In this document: positions 1 through 9,894 of the stretch, in pieces
How the letters are laid out: each line of letters begins with the position of its first letter
Position numbering within the stretch: position 1 is the stretch's first letter
Assembly: GCA_949987565.1 (NCBI GenBank)
Contig: OX465105.1
Coordinates: 15,704,159-15,768,158 of the forward strand
Length of the DNA stretch: 64,000 bases
Origin: Luidia sarsii
Taxonomy: Eukaryota > Echinodermata > Asteroidea > Paxillosida > Luidiidae
Direction: 5' to 3'
Notes under the pieces: generated by a model
What the model saw: the letters and a program-made list of their open reading frames with translations, nothing else
Database searches by the model: none
Told to the model about the DNA's origin: nothing
Translations under genes and position numbers: made by a program

Positions 1-3000
1 CAACAAGTCCGTTTATTAATAACCAGCGAAGCCCGAGCCCCCTGCCATTGCATTGACATAGCAACCCATGGGCTCGCAAGTGCCTGTAATACCAGCACTC
101 GGTTTGAATGGGATACGCGGCGTCGCCGTGACATCACCCGTTTAAGCATCCCCGTCCGTCCACCACACCCAAGCCCGCCTATACAAAGCAAACAGCGCGA
201 TTAAAAACCAATGCGAACCGCGGTCGTTTCGGTATTTGTTTTACCTAATCAGATTTTCGCCATCCTATCGTTGGTAAACACCCTTTGTCAGAGTTCTTGC
301 CTGCTTCGCACGTTTCGCACTGTCTCGCAAAGCCTGGCTGTGTATTGCATAGGCCTACCATAGGTTTGCATAAAATAGGCCTAGTCGGTTTGACGAATGG
401 TACCGTTTTGTTTGCACTGATGAGCACGCGCCTGATACTGCGATAGGATGCGCGTGGTGGGAGTGCAAAGTGATCAGTTTTCGGTGACGTTTTCGTGAAA
501 CTCATCGCGTCTTACGATCGTGTCATCGCGATGAGCGATGCACATAAACCACGCGGCCTAAATAACCCATCGTGAGTTGAGTTACGGTGCATTTTAACGT
601 AAGGCTTTGTGAAATCCACCCTATGCAGTTATTAATCATCTCTTTTGCGATGGGGTGTGGCTTTGGAAAGAGCCGGTTACGCAACGTACGCTTTGGGCAG
701 TGTGTGCTCTGCCCGTCGTCAGGAGAGTGTATAGTGTGCCAACTTTCATCGGTGCTTTCCTTTTAGTATGTGCTGTGGAGAGCACCGGAGCGTGGGGAAT
801 CTTTTCCCGCCCTGCGTGAGCACTGGAGCACACGTCTCCCGTTAAAGACCACAGCAGAGCACTGTATATATATAGAGAGCGTGGCAAAAAGGTAACTCCA
901 CCAGTCCACAAAATGACATGACATTGTGTGGAAATGTAGGCCTACTACTGTACAACGCCTGTGGGATTTTATGTGGGTTTACTTGCCTTATTGGCTGCCA
1001 ATGTTCCTGGCAAAAAGAAAAATAAAAAAAAAAATAAATAAGCAGTCAGCTCCCAAAGTAGAGGTTTCAAACTTGACGGCGCTACCTCTGCTTTCGGCGC
1101 TCCATATTTTTGGGGCACGTCTTTTTGTTAACTGACCCTCCAACCGCTTCTTGAAGTGGTATCAATCCGCACTGTGCTATGTACAGTATAATAAGGTACA
1201 TCACCATGGGCTTTCCCACACATCACCATCTGACGTCAGAAACTGATGAAAGAGACAGCACACAAACCCGAGAGCATTGCAACGCAGCGTATGCGTCAGG
1301 ATGCCAGACTGTTGCCGTCTCCCATACAGACATTGGCGGCGCTGTTTCGCCTTATTCTCTTCCCTCCCCCCAGTTGCTAGGAAAAATAAAACCCACAGCG
1401 CTTCTGAGCCGTTCAATTTGCGGACTGCACGACAACCGAATCCGGGGTTTCAACACGGGGTCCGATGTCCCCTGTGATCACTGTCTGTGACGAATCCGTA
1501 TATCGGTCTATGTGTCTATCTGTCTATCAGTTCGTCTCTGAGTCAGGTTGTCCCGCCACCCCTGTCATTTTCCCCACTCCCTTCTGCCCCATATCGCCCC
1601 ATATCGCCCCGCGCGCCCAACCACACACGAAACCTTTGGTCAACACAAGGCTGTCAGACGCGTCTGTTACTCCCCGCTCTGACGTCACCACTGCCCGGCG
1701 TCGCTTCCGGCAAACTCGCCTCACCAAAGGTCGAGGGTGAGGCCGTATTGTCGTCAGCGTTCTGTTCAGACACCGGCCGGGGGGCTTAGCCCAATTATTG
1801 AAAGAAAAAGTAAGATAGAAAGATGGAAAGATTTTCAAGCCCTTATAAGTCACGGTCATATTATATGCACGGCCCACTTTTCGCGAGGATTCCCTCGAAC
1901 AAACACACGACGGAGAGGCTATTAGGGCTCTCGGAGCGTCGCATTGAGAAGAGACTAGTCACGAGCAACTCCCCCCGCGATCCCCACCATTGCGGGAATT
2001 TAGACTCTCGGTTCCCGCGTTCAATTAGCTCGAGTAGAGTCTTTCCCCCCGGGGGCTGAGGATTGAAGGTCCCCGCGAAGGCTTTTACTCTATCTGTGCC
2101 ATCGCAAGGAGAGGTATCGGAACGGCTTCTTCCCTCGTTCTGTCTCCATCCGGAATTGCCTCCCTGGTTCTTGCTTCCCCCTGGCTATGATCCTGCCCCT
2201 TTTAAAAAAGAACGTTCAATTCCTGTCTCCAACCCTCTCTATCTCCTTCTTTCTTGAGCCCTTAACCTTGAGTGCAGCTTATCGGCCTTGTTTTGGGCGA
2301 TTTTTGCATTAAAAAAAATAATAATAATAAAAATGTGGCGTTGTGTCTTTCTTATACTGACCGATTTGCCTCCTGGCATGACGGGAAGCAACGGAGATTC
2401 CCCACCGTCTGTTGTTGCATGGTGTTGGGCTGTTCCCTGGACATTTTCTCCAAGTCGGGTCCATCGTCTCTCATTACATCTTCCAGAGTGTGACGCAAGG
2501 TGGTCATGGGTCGTCCTCTCTCCCATATTCCTTCGGGTGTCCGATCCTGTATAGGGGTTTAATACTCTCTGGATATTCTCTGTCTGAGTTCCGGCGCCTG
2601 TTTGTTAAGCTGCTGTACTGTGTCCGCGCTATCTTGTCGGCATCTTGTCAGTCAGATTCGTAGAGCAAGGAAACAGATGCTTCCTTGCTGTATGTGTTAA
2701 ATCTTGGTTGTGGATATTTTGGTTGGGCCAGAAAAAGCCTTGAGATTCTTCTCAGACGTTTTGTGTGGAAGACCGATAGCTATGCATGGTTGATGTCACC
2801 TGCAGTCATTTTCCAGCATACCAAGGCATACTAGAGAGTGAATTGAATACGGCTCGTGTACAATTTGAGTTTGGTATCGGTACTGCATTGCTGAGACTTC
2901 CATAATGTTGTTCAACATTCTGAATGCGTTCCTGGCTTTGTTGGTCCTGTTCTTGATATCAGTGTGTGCTCCCCCATCACGTCTGACAGTAGGCCTACTC

Positions 3001-3289
3001 CCAAGATAATGTACGGTACATGTAAATTCATCTCTGTTGTCGGTATAGAGCTTCTCCATTGACTTTGATTGGTAATTAACGTGGGATATTCACTGCCATC
3101 ACTTTTGACTTGTTACGGTGGCTGAGAAGTGATGTTTTCCCGTATTGCATGGCAGTCTGTGAGTGTGCTGGACCAGTCGTCCGCTGGTGCCCACGGCAGG
3201 ATATACTCGGTATACGTCATTGGATGAGGCGCACCAGCGACTGCATCCCTGACGCCATGGATCTGTGCGGAGGACACAGGACATTATTA
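1..3289. other. gene-free stretch, fragments of dispersed repeats
   Basis: No frame here looks like a conserved protein; all open frames are short and lack splice context. Recognisable pieces are: 525-620, which matches 16,260-16,325 (shared words around GAGTTGAGTTACG and AAGGCTTTGTGAAATC); 655-745, which carries the words GCTCTGCCCGTCGTCAGGAG and TGTATA found in the fold-back family at 44,286-44,466; and 2,243-2,335, a repeat described separately. The rest I cannot explain. Confidence 0.6.
2243..2335 (+). repeat. dispersed repeat with A/T-rich end
   Basis: A block reading AGCCCTTAACCTT..., then GCCTTGTTTTGGGC, then GCATTAAAAA and an (AAT)n tail. Related copies lie at about 22,600-22,675 (reverse orientation) and 24,658-24,720 (same orientation). 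The shared order of words and the A/T-rich end suggest a short retroposed element, but no tRNA-like promoter boxes are visible. Confidence 0.45.
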
Positions 3290-3290
3290 T

Positions 3291-3707
3291 TTGTGACCCG
3301 GCACAGCATGATGAGGATTTCCCCCCACTTTTCAGATTTGGAGATTTTCTAATGATGTAAAAGAATATACCATTAGCTTTAAAATGGTACAGACACAAAA
3401 CAGCAGCACCAGTCTAACTCCTCGAAAACGGCCGTTGAAAACGGAGTTTTCGTTGCGACTCGGCTTCCAAAAGGCAGGAACTTTCCATTATTTTTCGTGA
3501 AAACAGTACACAAACACTTCCCCGAAATCCTTGTTTTTTGTGAAAATCCTTTGAAAATAATATCCTCTTATACATGAACTTTCGGAAAATACAAAAACAA
3601 AATATTAATTTTTAATCGAAGTGTGATGATACTTTGACTTCAGACGCTGTTTACTCGAAAAGTGTTTTGGTAGGATATTCCTCATGTCGATGTACCGGGT
3701 CACATTT
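3291..3707. mobile_element. MITE, GTGACCCGGCACA family, long copy
   Basis: The left end TTGTGACCCGGCACA and the right end TGTACCGGGTCACA are inverted copies of each other, with an internal ATACCATTAGCTTT word shared in reverse orientation with 17,290-17,320 and 54,668-54,680. It has no coding capacity. This is a non-autonomous DNA transposon family with at least three copies in the window. Confidence 0.55.
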
Positions 3708-5164
3708 TTATACCCATACTGTATAAGCCAACTTTGCCCCTCAATCAGTTCTCATTTCGAAGTCTGTTTGGCCGAAGGATTGGATTTTAACACCAGTTCG
3801 TCTATTCAACAGTAGCCGGAAGTCTGTCTTTGTATACAAATGCCGATTTTAAACTGAAATTGAGCGGAAGCACTCAGCATCCCCCGAGGATATCCCCCCC
3901 ATCAACAAATGAAATAAAATTGGTGTATCCTATTATCATAGCCAAAGCGCCATGTATAATACGCTTGTGTGTGGCTGTGTTTCACGTCCCACCCCCTAAT
4001 CTCCTATTTTCCTTTTGGCTTAATTGGTACCGGTACGCGCATTCGTTTGACACCGCCCGTTCATCAAACCCTTTGTGGAAACCGAAGGGAAAGACACAAT
4101 CGTTAATTGCCAAGCGTCCCACATGCATCGCTCGGTAAGGATGGCGAGGACACGATCGCGTCCCGTTCGCTGAGCGAACAGTTTCCTCGAAACGTCCGGC
4201 CAGCCAGCAGCCGGATCCGGGGAGGGGCGGGGGGCGAGGGAGAGAGAGGGCGGGTGGATGGGGAGGGGTAGAGGGAGAGAGAGGTTGGGTGGATGGGAGG
4301 GGGAGAGGGAGAAAGATAAGGAGGGGCAGCGGTCCCACAGCACCTGCCATCCTTTACCCCAGCTGATCGATTCAAAGCGTTGCTTGACAACCCTAATTGC
4401 TTATAATAGCATCGTATATGCTGAGTTAAGGGCACTCGCCGAAAATGAACATAAGGAGCGAGCAACTAGCATTAAACATGATTTTTTTTCTATCCACTAG
4501 CGCATCTACATTACATTTATCAAACTGGGAACTTTGAAAGAATGTTGAAAAAATGGCAAAAGAAAACTTTGACTGGACCGGTTTTGTGTACCAGCGCTCT
4601 TATTATCGGAGCTATATCCATCCTTTAGACGCCGGTCTTCTCGAAAAGTCAGCTGTAGTCTTTGCCGGGGTGGGGCGCCGACCTGAAGCATGCAATCATT
4701 CATTCAGCCAGAAGCATTCTCTGCCATTATTTTACAAAATTAAGTTTTATCATGAAGAAATGTTCATGATATCCAGTCACGCAAACTTGCCATTAATTAG
4801 CGGTTGGTTAACTCATCCAATGCGAAAGGCACAGTCGGCTAATTAAAACAAAAATCCCTGTGATTTTGTTTTTCATTTTGTTCAAAGCAGTGCGTCACTC
4901 CGGAACGGTTGCGATCAAAATTAATTGAATGCGCTCTGTGCCCGGGACGGAATTGACTTGGCACGTGTACATTTTCATCGTCACGTATTTCAGGACAGTC
5001 CACAACGAAACGTATATTCTTCCGCGTTGAACCCATGCATATACAGCACGATATTTACCCAATCGAACGAAATATAGTCAAATAGAATATTGAAAACAAT
5101 AAGATAAATTGGCAGCATCAGCCATGCTGGAACATTGTTTGTACGATCGATATTCCCTTCAATC
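3708..5164. other. intergenic, purine-rich tract and SINE remnant
   Basis: No gene is seen. 4,217-4,325 is strongly purine-rich on this strand (GGGAGAGAGAGG-type words). 4,567-4,720 (-) is a decayed copy of the tRNA-headed SINE seen at 47,190-47,330: it keeps GACTGGACCGG, GTACCAGCGCTCTTA and GTCTTTGCCGGGGTGGGGCG, but has lost most of the B box. Confidence 0.5.
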
Positions 5165-6175
5165 GTCTGTTTCTGTCTGTCTGTCTGTCTGTCTGTCTCC
5201 TGCTCTGTCTCTGTGTCTGTATTTCACCCTCCCTCTCTATCCTCCTTTCTGACCATCAGTTTTGTAAATTTCTCTGTCTTTTCCCCCATCTCTCTCACAC
5301 TCTCCATCTCTCTCCCTCTCGTTCCTCCTCTATCGTTCCTCCTCTATCTCTCCACCCCCACTCTCTCATCACTTTTCTCTCCTTCCTCTTTCTCCACCCC
5401 TCTCTCCCTCTCCATCTCTATTTCCACTTTCTATCTCCTCCTCTCCATCCACCTGTGTCTCTCCATCCCTGTCACTCTATTTCTGCACCTCTCTCACATC
5501 TCTGTCTCTCACCCTTCTCTCTCCACTTCTTTCTCTCCCTGTCTCTCTCCATCTCTGTCTCTCCATCTCTGTTGCTCTCTTTCTGCACCTCTGTCTCCTC
5601 CCTCTCTCTCACCCTTCTCTCTCCACTTCTTTATCTCCCCCTCTCTCTCTCCATCCCTGTCTTCATCCCTGTCTCTCCATCTCCGTCACTTTCCTTCTGC
5701 ACCTCTGTCTCCCCTCTCTGTCTCTCCCCTTCTCTCTCCACTTCTTTCTCCATCCCCTCTCTCTCTCCACTTCTTTCTCTCCCTCTCTCTCTCCACTTCT
5801 TTCTCTCCCCCTCTCTCTCCATCTCTGTCTCTCCATCTCTGTCACTCTCTTTTTGCACCTCTCTCTCCCCTTTCTTTCTCTCACCCTCTCTCCACTTCTT
5901 CCTCTCCCACTCTCTCTCCACTTCTTTCTGTAACCCCCTCTCTCTCCACTTTTTTCTCTCACCTCTCTCTCCACTTCTTCCCCCTCTCTCTTTCCATCTC
6001 TGTCTCTCTCCATCTATCTTTCTCTGCACCTCTCTCTCTTCCCCTCTCTCTCCACCTCTCTATCTCCCCCACACCAATCAGGCAATCTCTCTCCGTCCAC
6101 TCCACCTCTCTCTCCACCTCTCCCTGGCTATCGCACTCTCTCCCCACCTCCCTGTCTATCTATCTATTTATCCCT
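5165..6175. repeat. 1-kb polypyrimidine (CT/CTGT) tract
   Basis: The strand shown is almost wholly C and T for about 1 kb, starting with CTGT tetramers (5,175-5,200) and passing into imperfect units such as CTCTCTCCACTTCTTTCT and CATCTCTGTCTCTC. Both strands stay open for long distances only because the composition is so biased. The opposite strand reads as Arg/Glu repeats. I treat it as a simple-sequence region. Confidence 0.85.
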
Positions 6176-6404
6176 CTGCCGTCCCGACATTTTATTCCAG
6201 GCCGGGGCTTCGGTCGGCCGCGAGCCAGTTGATTAGATTGACGCGGCAACGAGCGGGGTCAATCCATTCGGGTGACCAGGGGAACCGGCCCCTTCCCGTC
6301 CCACGACGGATTGAAAAGGTCACCCCCACTCCCTTCCCCACTCCCCCCCCCCCCCTCATCAACGACGAAAACTAAAATGCACGAAATCCAGTGCAGTCGG
6401 CGGC

Positions 6405-6445
6405 ATGGATCGTCGATTGGAGGAAAAAAACAACAACAACTCGAG
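6405..6445 (+). CDS. candidate first coding exon (possibly of the RNFT-like gene)
   Basis: An ATG in the context CGGCGGC-ATG-G opens 13 codons (MDRRLEEKNNNNS) and then meets a good donor, AG|GTAAGA, in phase 2. If spliced to an acceptor at 15,461-15,462 (CACAACCAG|T), the frame runs on through 46 more codons into the ATG at 15,602 of the RNFT-like gene. That would give about 441 aa, close to the 435-444 aa of human RNFT1/RNFT2. The intron would be 9 kb and would contain the minus-strand gene at 9,895-11,655. Donor, phase and length agree, but nothing else ties the exon to the gene; it may belong elsewhere or be chance. Confidence 0.25.
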
Positions 6446-6611
6446 GTAAGATATACTTACACGCTGCGGTGTTACCATGCATTGCAATGAGTTCGCAGTG
6501 CTGTTCTGGGACGAATGAGCATGCCGCACGCACGATTGGATCAACGCCTCTCTGAATAATTGACGGTTCGTTTCTTCACCCGTGGGATGGCGTTTGATTG
6601 CCAACCGAGTG

Positions 6612-6982
6612 TTTAAAGCCCCTACACAACATTGGTATATAAGATCAGAAACAGAAATCTTCACAGATTTACACGAAACTTAAACCGTTTGAAGATGGTC
6701 ATAGTAGAAACCTCGCACTGAAATATTGTTGCCTAAAATTTTTGGGAGAAAAGAGTAGTTTATATATCACCGAGATATAAACTATTTTTCGGAAAAGTAT
6801 ACTATGGCGCTGAATGCTGCATTTTCGCGAAACAAATGAAGCAGTTTTTCCCTATTTTCATGAGACTCGGTTGGCGGATCGAGCTAAATTTTTCACAGGG
6901 GTGATATTTCATGTATATGTTGGATCAGACAACGTATGGATGCTATTCTTTGCCCTTAACCAATGCTGCGTAGGGGCTTTAA
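6612..6982. mobile_element. MITE with TTAAAG...CTTTAA ends
   Basis: The ends are TTAAAGCCCCTACACAACAT and, inverted, the stretch finishing GCGTAGGGGCTTTAA. A terminal TTAA on each side would fit a piggyBac-type target duplication, which is inference. Inside it shares GATCAGAAA, TTTACAC and GGTCA.GATAGAA words with the copy at 27,148-27,511. It has no coding capacity. Confidence 0.6.
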
Positions 6983-7220
6983 TCAAGAAAACCTGCTTAA
7001 CATGAAAATTTAATCTTGTTTGATTCAAGATTGCCGGCCATATTTTGACTTGATGCTTGCTGCCCTCAACTTGTATTCCAGTCGTGGCTGCATGCTTATA
7101 GCATGAAATACTAAGCGGAAGTTTGTTCGGCAATCTGGCTGTATTTACCAATGCTTTTCACACTTAAGCAAATTTGGTGCTTAAGCGGCTCCATGAAATT
7201 GGCCCATGGTCGTTCTTCCA

Positions 7221-7413
7221 GGCCGTTTATTCGACGCTGGTTTTTTATTTTTTATATTTTTTATAATATAATCAGTTGGTGTTGCGTTTGTTGGTCATAA
7301 CCTAAAATAGGTTCGGCTGTTTCTGTTTCTGAAAGGTTGGGCACTTCCTTATATCCACTGTAGGTCTATGCTAACATTAGCCTAAGCCTAAGTCTTCATT
7401 TCGCAAACGGCCC
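7221..7413. mobile_element. MITE, GGCCGTTT...AAACGGCC family
   Basis: It starts GGCCGTTTATTCGACG and ends AGTCTTCATTTCGCAAACGGCCC. The right end matches that of the better-preserved element at 53,531-53,783. Just left of it, 7,150-7,205 is the end of a different MITE (GCTTAAGCGG...CATGAAATTGGCCC). Confidence 0.5.
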
Positions 7414-7831
7414 TTATAACTGGATAGACGTATGAAGACCAACCATGCACTAGAAAACACTGGTTCCACGCCGCAACCACAGCATCGTTCTTTTCAGGAA
7501 ACCAGGGATTCCCTAGTCAACGTGCGAGGTTGTTGCGGTGCTGTGGTTGCACTGTCAGGCTGTCCCGTAATACAGATTTATACCTAAGCCTGGCACTGTG
7601 CTGTAATGGGCACGGCGGCTCCTGGGTCGTGATGTCGTGTACTGATTGCCTGGCCCACATACAGCCACACCCATGGGGTTTGCCCATAGTCCTGATCATA
7701 CAGACGGCTCCCGTAGATGTGTCTAAAACTAGAGCCACGGCTAAGGCCGTGCTGTTTTGGTCTGTGAGATGGCAGCGTGGTGAAGCCAATACCTGGCCTA
7801 TCCACGAGCCGCTTCCTTAAACCATCTACGG

Positions 7832-8353
7832 TTAAAGCCCCTATATACACACCATTTGCACAAATCCAAATTTCGACCTGACGAATTTGGTTAAAGTAAC
7901 TTACACAAGTGGAAGTAAATACCAGTATCGGATATGCTTTGAACTTTTAGCGCTTGGAATGCTGCCATTTTCATGAAAAGTGGAATTTTGTATGAACGGT
8001 CGTTTTAAAACGACTTTTGGAAGAAACCATGCTTACCAGCCTTAAAGGTCTCACACACCATTTGCACAAATCCAACATGATCCATTTGCAATTACCGACG
8101 ACTGTTTCGAGATTTACTCGCAATCTTCCGGTCTAAACGCACGCTGGCGCTATTGGAAATTCTGCTAGGTGCATTTTACGGTCCTCGAAGCTAACACAGT
8201 TTGACGAAAAAAAGGCACAAGTTTTTCACCATTTTCTCGCGACATGGTTGACGGATTGAGCTGAAACTTTCACAGGTGTGTATATGCATATGCTGGATTA
8301 GACAACGTGTGTTTCTAAGACCTTTACCAATGCAATGGTGTGTAGGGCTTTAA
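7832..8353. mobile_element. two related MITE copies, TTAAAG family
   Basis: 7,832 opens with TTAAAGCCCC and ACACACCATTTGCACAAATC. A second start with the same words lies at 8,042, and the right end at 8,353 (CAATGGTGTGTAGGGCTTTAA) is its inverted partner. The first copy appears to lack its own right end, so this is probably one element inserted beside, or duplicated within, another. Confidence 0.5.
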
Positions 8354-8650
8354 ACCACGGCGCGTGGGGTCCAACTCATAAGGTAACACTATTATAGGCC
8401 TAGTGGTATACAGTTCACCCCGCCACTCGTGGCCGGGAATGGAAACGAAAATTCTACCACCAGCCCACCTCCGTGGAGGCGAGGTACCGGTCCACCGCAT
8501 GGACCCGTATATTCACCGCTCCGCCATTGGAAAGAAGCATGGCTAAAACCACATACAGTACTTGACACAGCCCGTTTGATTAATATATACGATTTGGGAT
8601 TTTAATGTCGGAGTGTCTTTAGGAAGAAAAATGATTTAAATTTAAAATCA

Positions 8651-9466
8651 ATGTCCGAGTCCGAGCCCGAGCCCGAGCCCAAGACCGAGCCCGAGACCGT
8701 GCCTGTGCCCGAGCACGAGCCCGAGCTCAAGCCCAAGATCAAGCCCGAGATCGTGCCCTAGCCCAAGACCGTGTCCGAGCCCGTGCCCAAGCCCTAGCCC
8801 AAGACCGACCTCGAGCCCGAGCTCGAACCCAAGACCGAGGCCGAGACCGTGCCCGAGCCCGAGCCCTAGCCCAAGACCGAGCCCGAGACCGTGCCCGTGC
8901 TCGTGCCCTAGCCCAAGACCGAGCCCTAGCCCAAGATCGAGCCCAAGACCGTGCCCGAGCCCGTGCCCTTGCCCAAGACCGAGTCCGAGACCGTGCCTGA
9001 GCCCGAGGCCGAGCCCGAGCCCGAGCCCGAGACCGTGCCTGAGCCCGAGGCCGAGCCCGAGGCCGAGCCCGAGACCGGTGCCCGTGCTCGTGCCCTAGCC
9101 CAAGACCGAGCCCGAGACCGTGCCTGTGCCCGAGCCCGAGCCCGAGCCCAAGACCGAGCCCGAGACCGTGCCTGTGCCCGAGGCCGAGCCCGAGGCCGAG
9201 CCCGAGACCGGTGCCCGTGCTCGTGCCCTAGCCCAAGACCGAGCCCGAGACCGTGCCTGTGCCCGAGCCCGAGCCCGAGCCCAAGACCGAGCCCGAGACC
9301 GTGCCTGTGCCCGAGCCCGTGCCCGAGCCCGAGCCCGAGACCTTGCCCGAGCCCGAGCCCGAGACCTTGCCCTAGCCCAAGACCGTGCCCGAGCCTGAGC
9401 CCGAGCCCGTGCCCGAGCTCGAGCCCGAGCCCGAGCCTGAGCCAAATCCCGATCCCTTGCCTAAGC
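8651..9466. repeat. hexamer minisatellite, CCCGAG core
   Basis: About 815 bp built from the hexamer GAGCCC/CCCGAG with variants (AAGACC, GAGACC, GTGCCC, CTAGCC). Higher-order copies of roughly 120 bp recur, for example 9,100-9,220 and 9,220-9,320. Long frames exist on both strands (Pro-Glu on +, Arg-Ala or Gly-Leu on -), but the + frame from the first ATG at 8,651 stops after about 37 codons at one of many CCCTAGCCC units. There is no splice or start context, so I read it as non-coding. Confidence 0.8.
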
Positions 9467-9747
9467 CTGCAGGCCATGTCATGCCGCGGAACTGTTCACT
9501 GGCGTTTGAAAAAGCGATAAGATTATAGAATGCAATTCACTGTTTTATACGGCATTGTACAAATGGACTGAACACTTCTGGATTCAAACGTTTCCCGTTC
9601 AAATTTGAATGCAATCCGTTCAATCATTCATAAGAATAGAAACGATCAGAGTTTAGGGTTAAGATAATTACGCCCAATGCAATTTGTTGTTTTGCGAGAG
9701 TGTGTTTCTGCACTGTACAATTTCAATGTTCATCAAAATCATAAACG

Positions 9748-9865
9748 ACTATAGTTTGACTATTTGGGAAGGCCACTCTCTAAGGGTTGGATAGCTAGGA
9801 TGATATGAACGCCCGTACGCAAAACCAGAGGTCTCGGGTTCAAGTCCCGGTCCAGTCATTAAGTT
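9748..9865 (+). mobile_element. tRNA-derived SINE copy
   Basis: The order is TTTGACTATTTGGGAAGG, then GGTTGGATAGCTAGGATG (degenerate A-box region), then ACGCAAAACCAGAGG, and a clear B box GGTTCAAGTCC followed by CGGTCCAGTCA. The same order appears at 20,133-20,207 and, reversed, at 47,190-47,330 and elsewhere. This copy ends about 30 bp beyond the stop codon of the minus-strand gene at 9,895, so it may lie in that gene's 3' UTR. Confidence 0.65.
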
Positions 9866-9894
9866 TTCTCTTCAAAACGATTGATGGTTCTCGT

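Noticed and set aside
5135..6232. 365-codon plus-strand open frame rich in Ser, Leu and Pro (and Arg/Glu frames on the other strand)
   Set aside because: It lies wholly in the CT simple-sequence tract; openness follows from the composition, and no ordered domain or splice context is present.
8926..9520. Long open frames on both strands (Pro-Glu, Gly-Leu, Arg-Ala repeats)
   Set aside because: By-products of a hexamer minisatellite; the plus frame from the first ATG stops early and stop-bearing units are scattered through the array.
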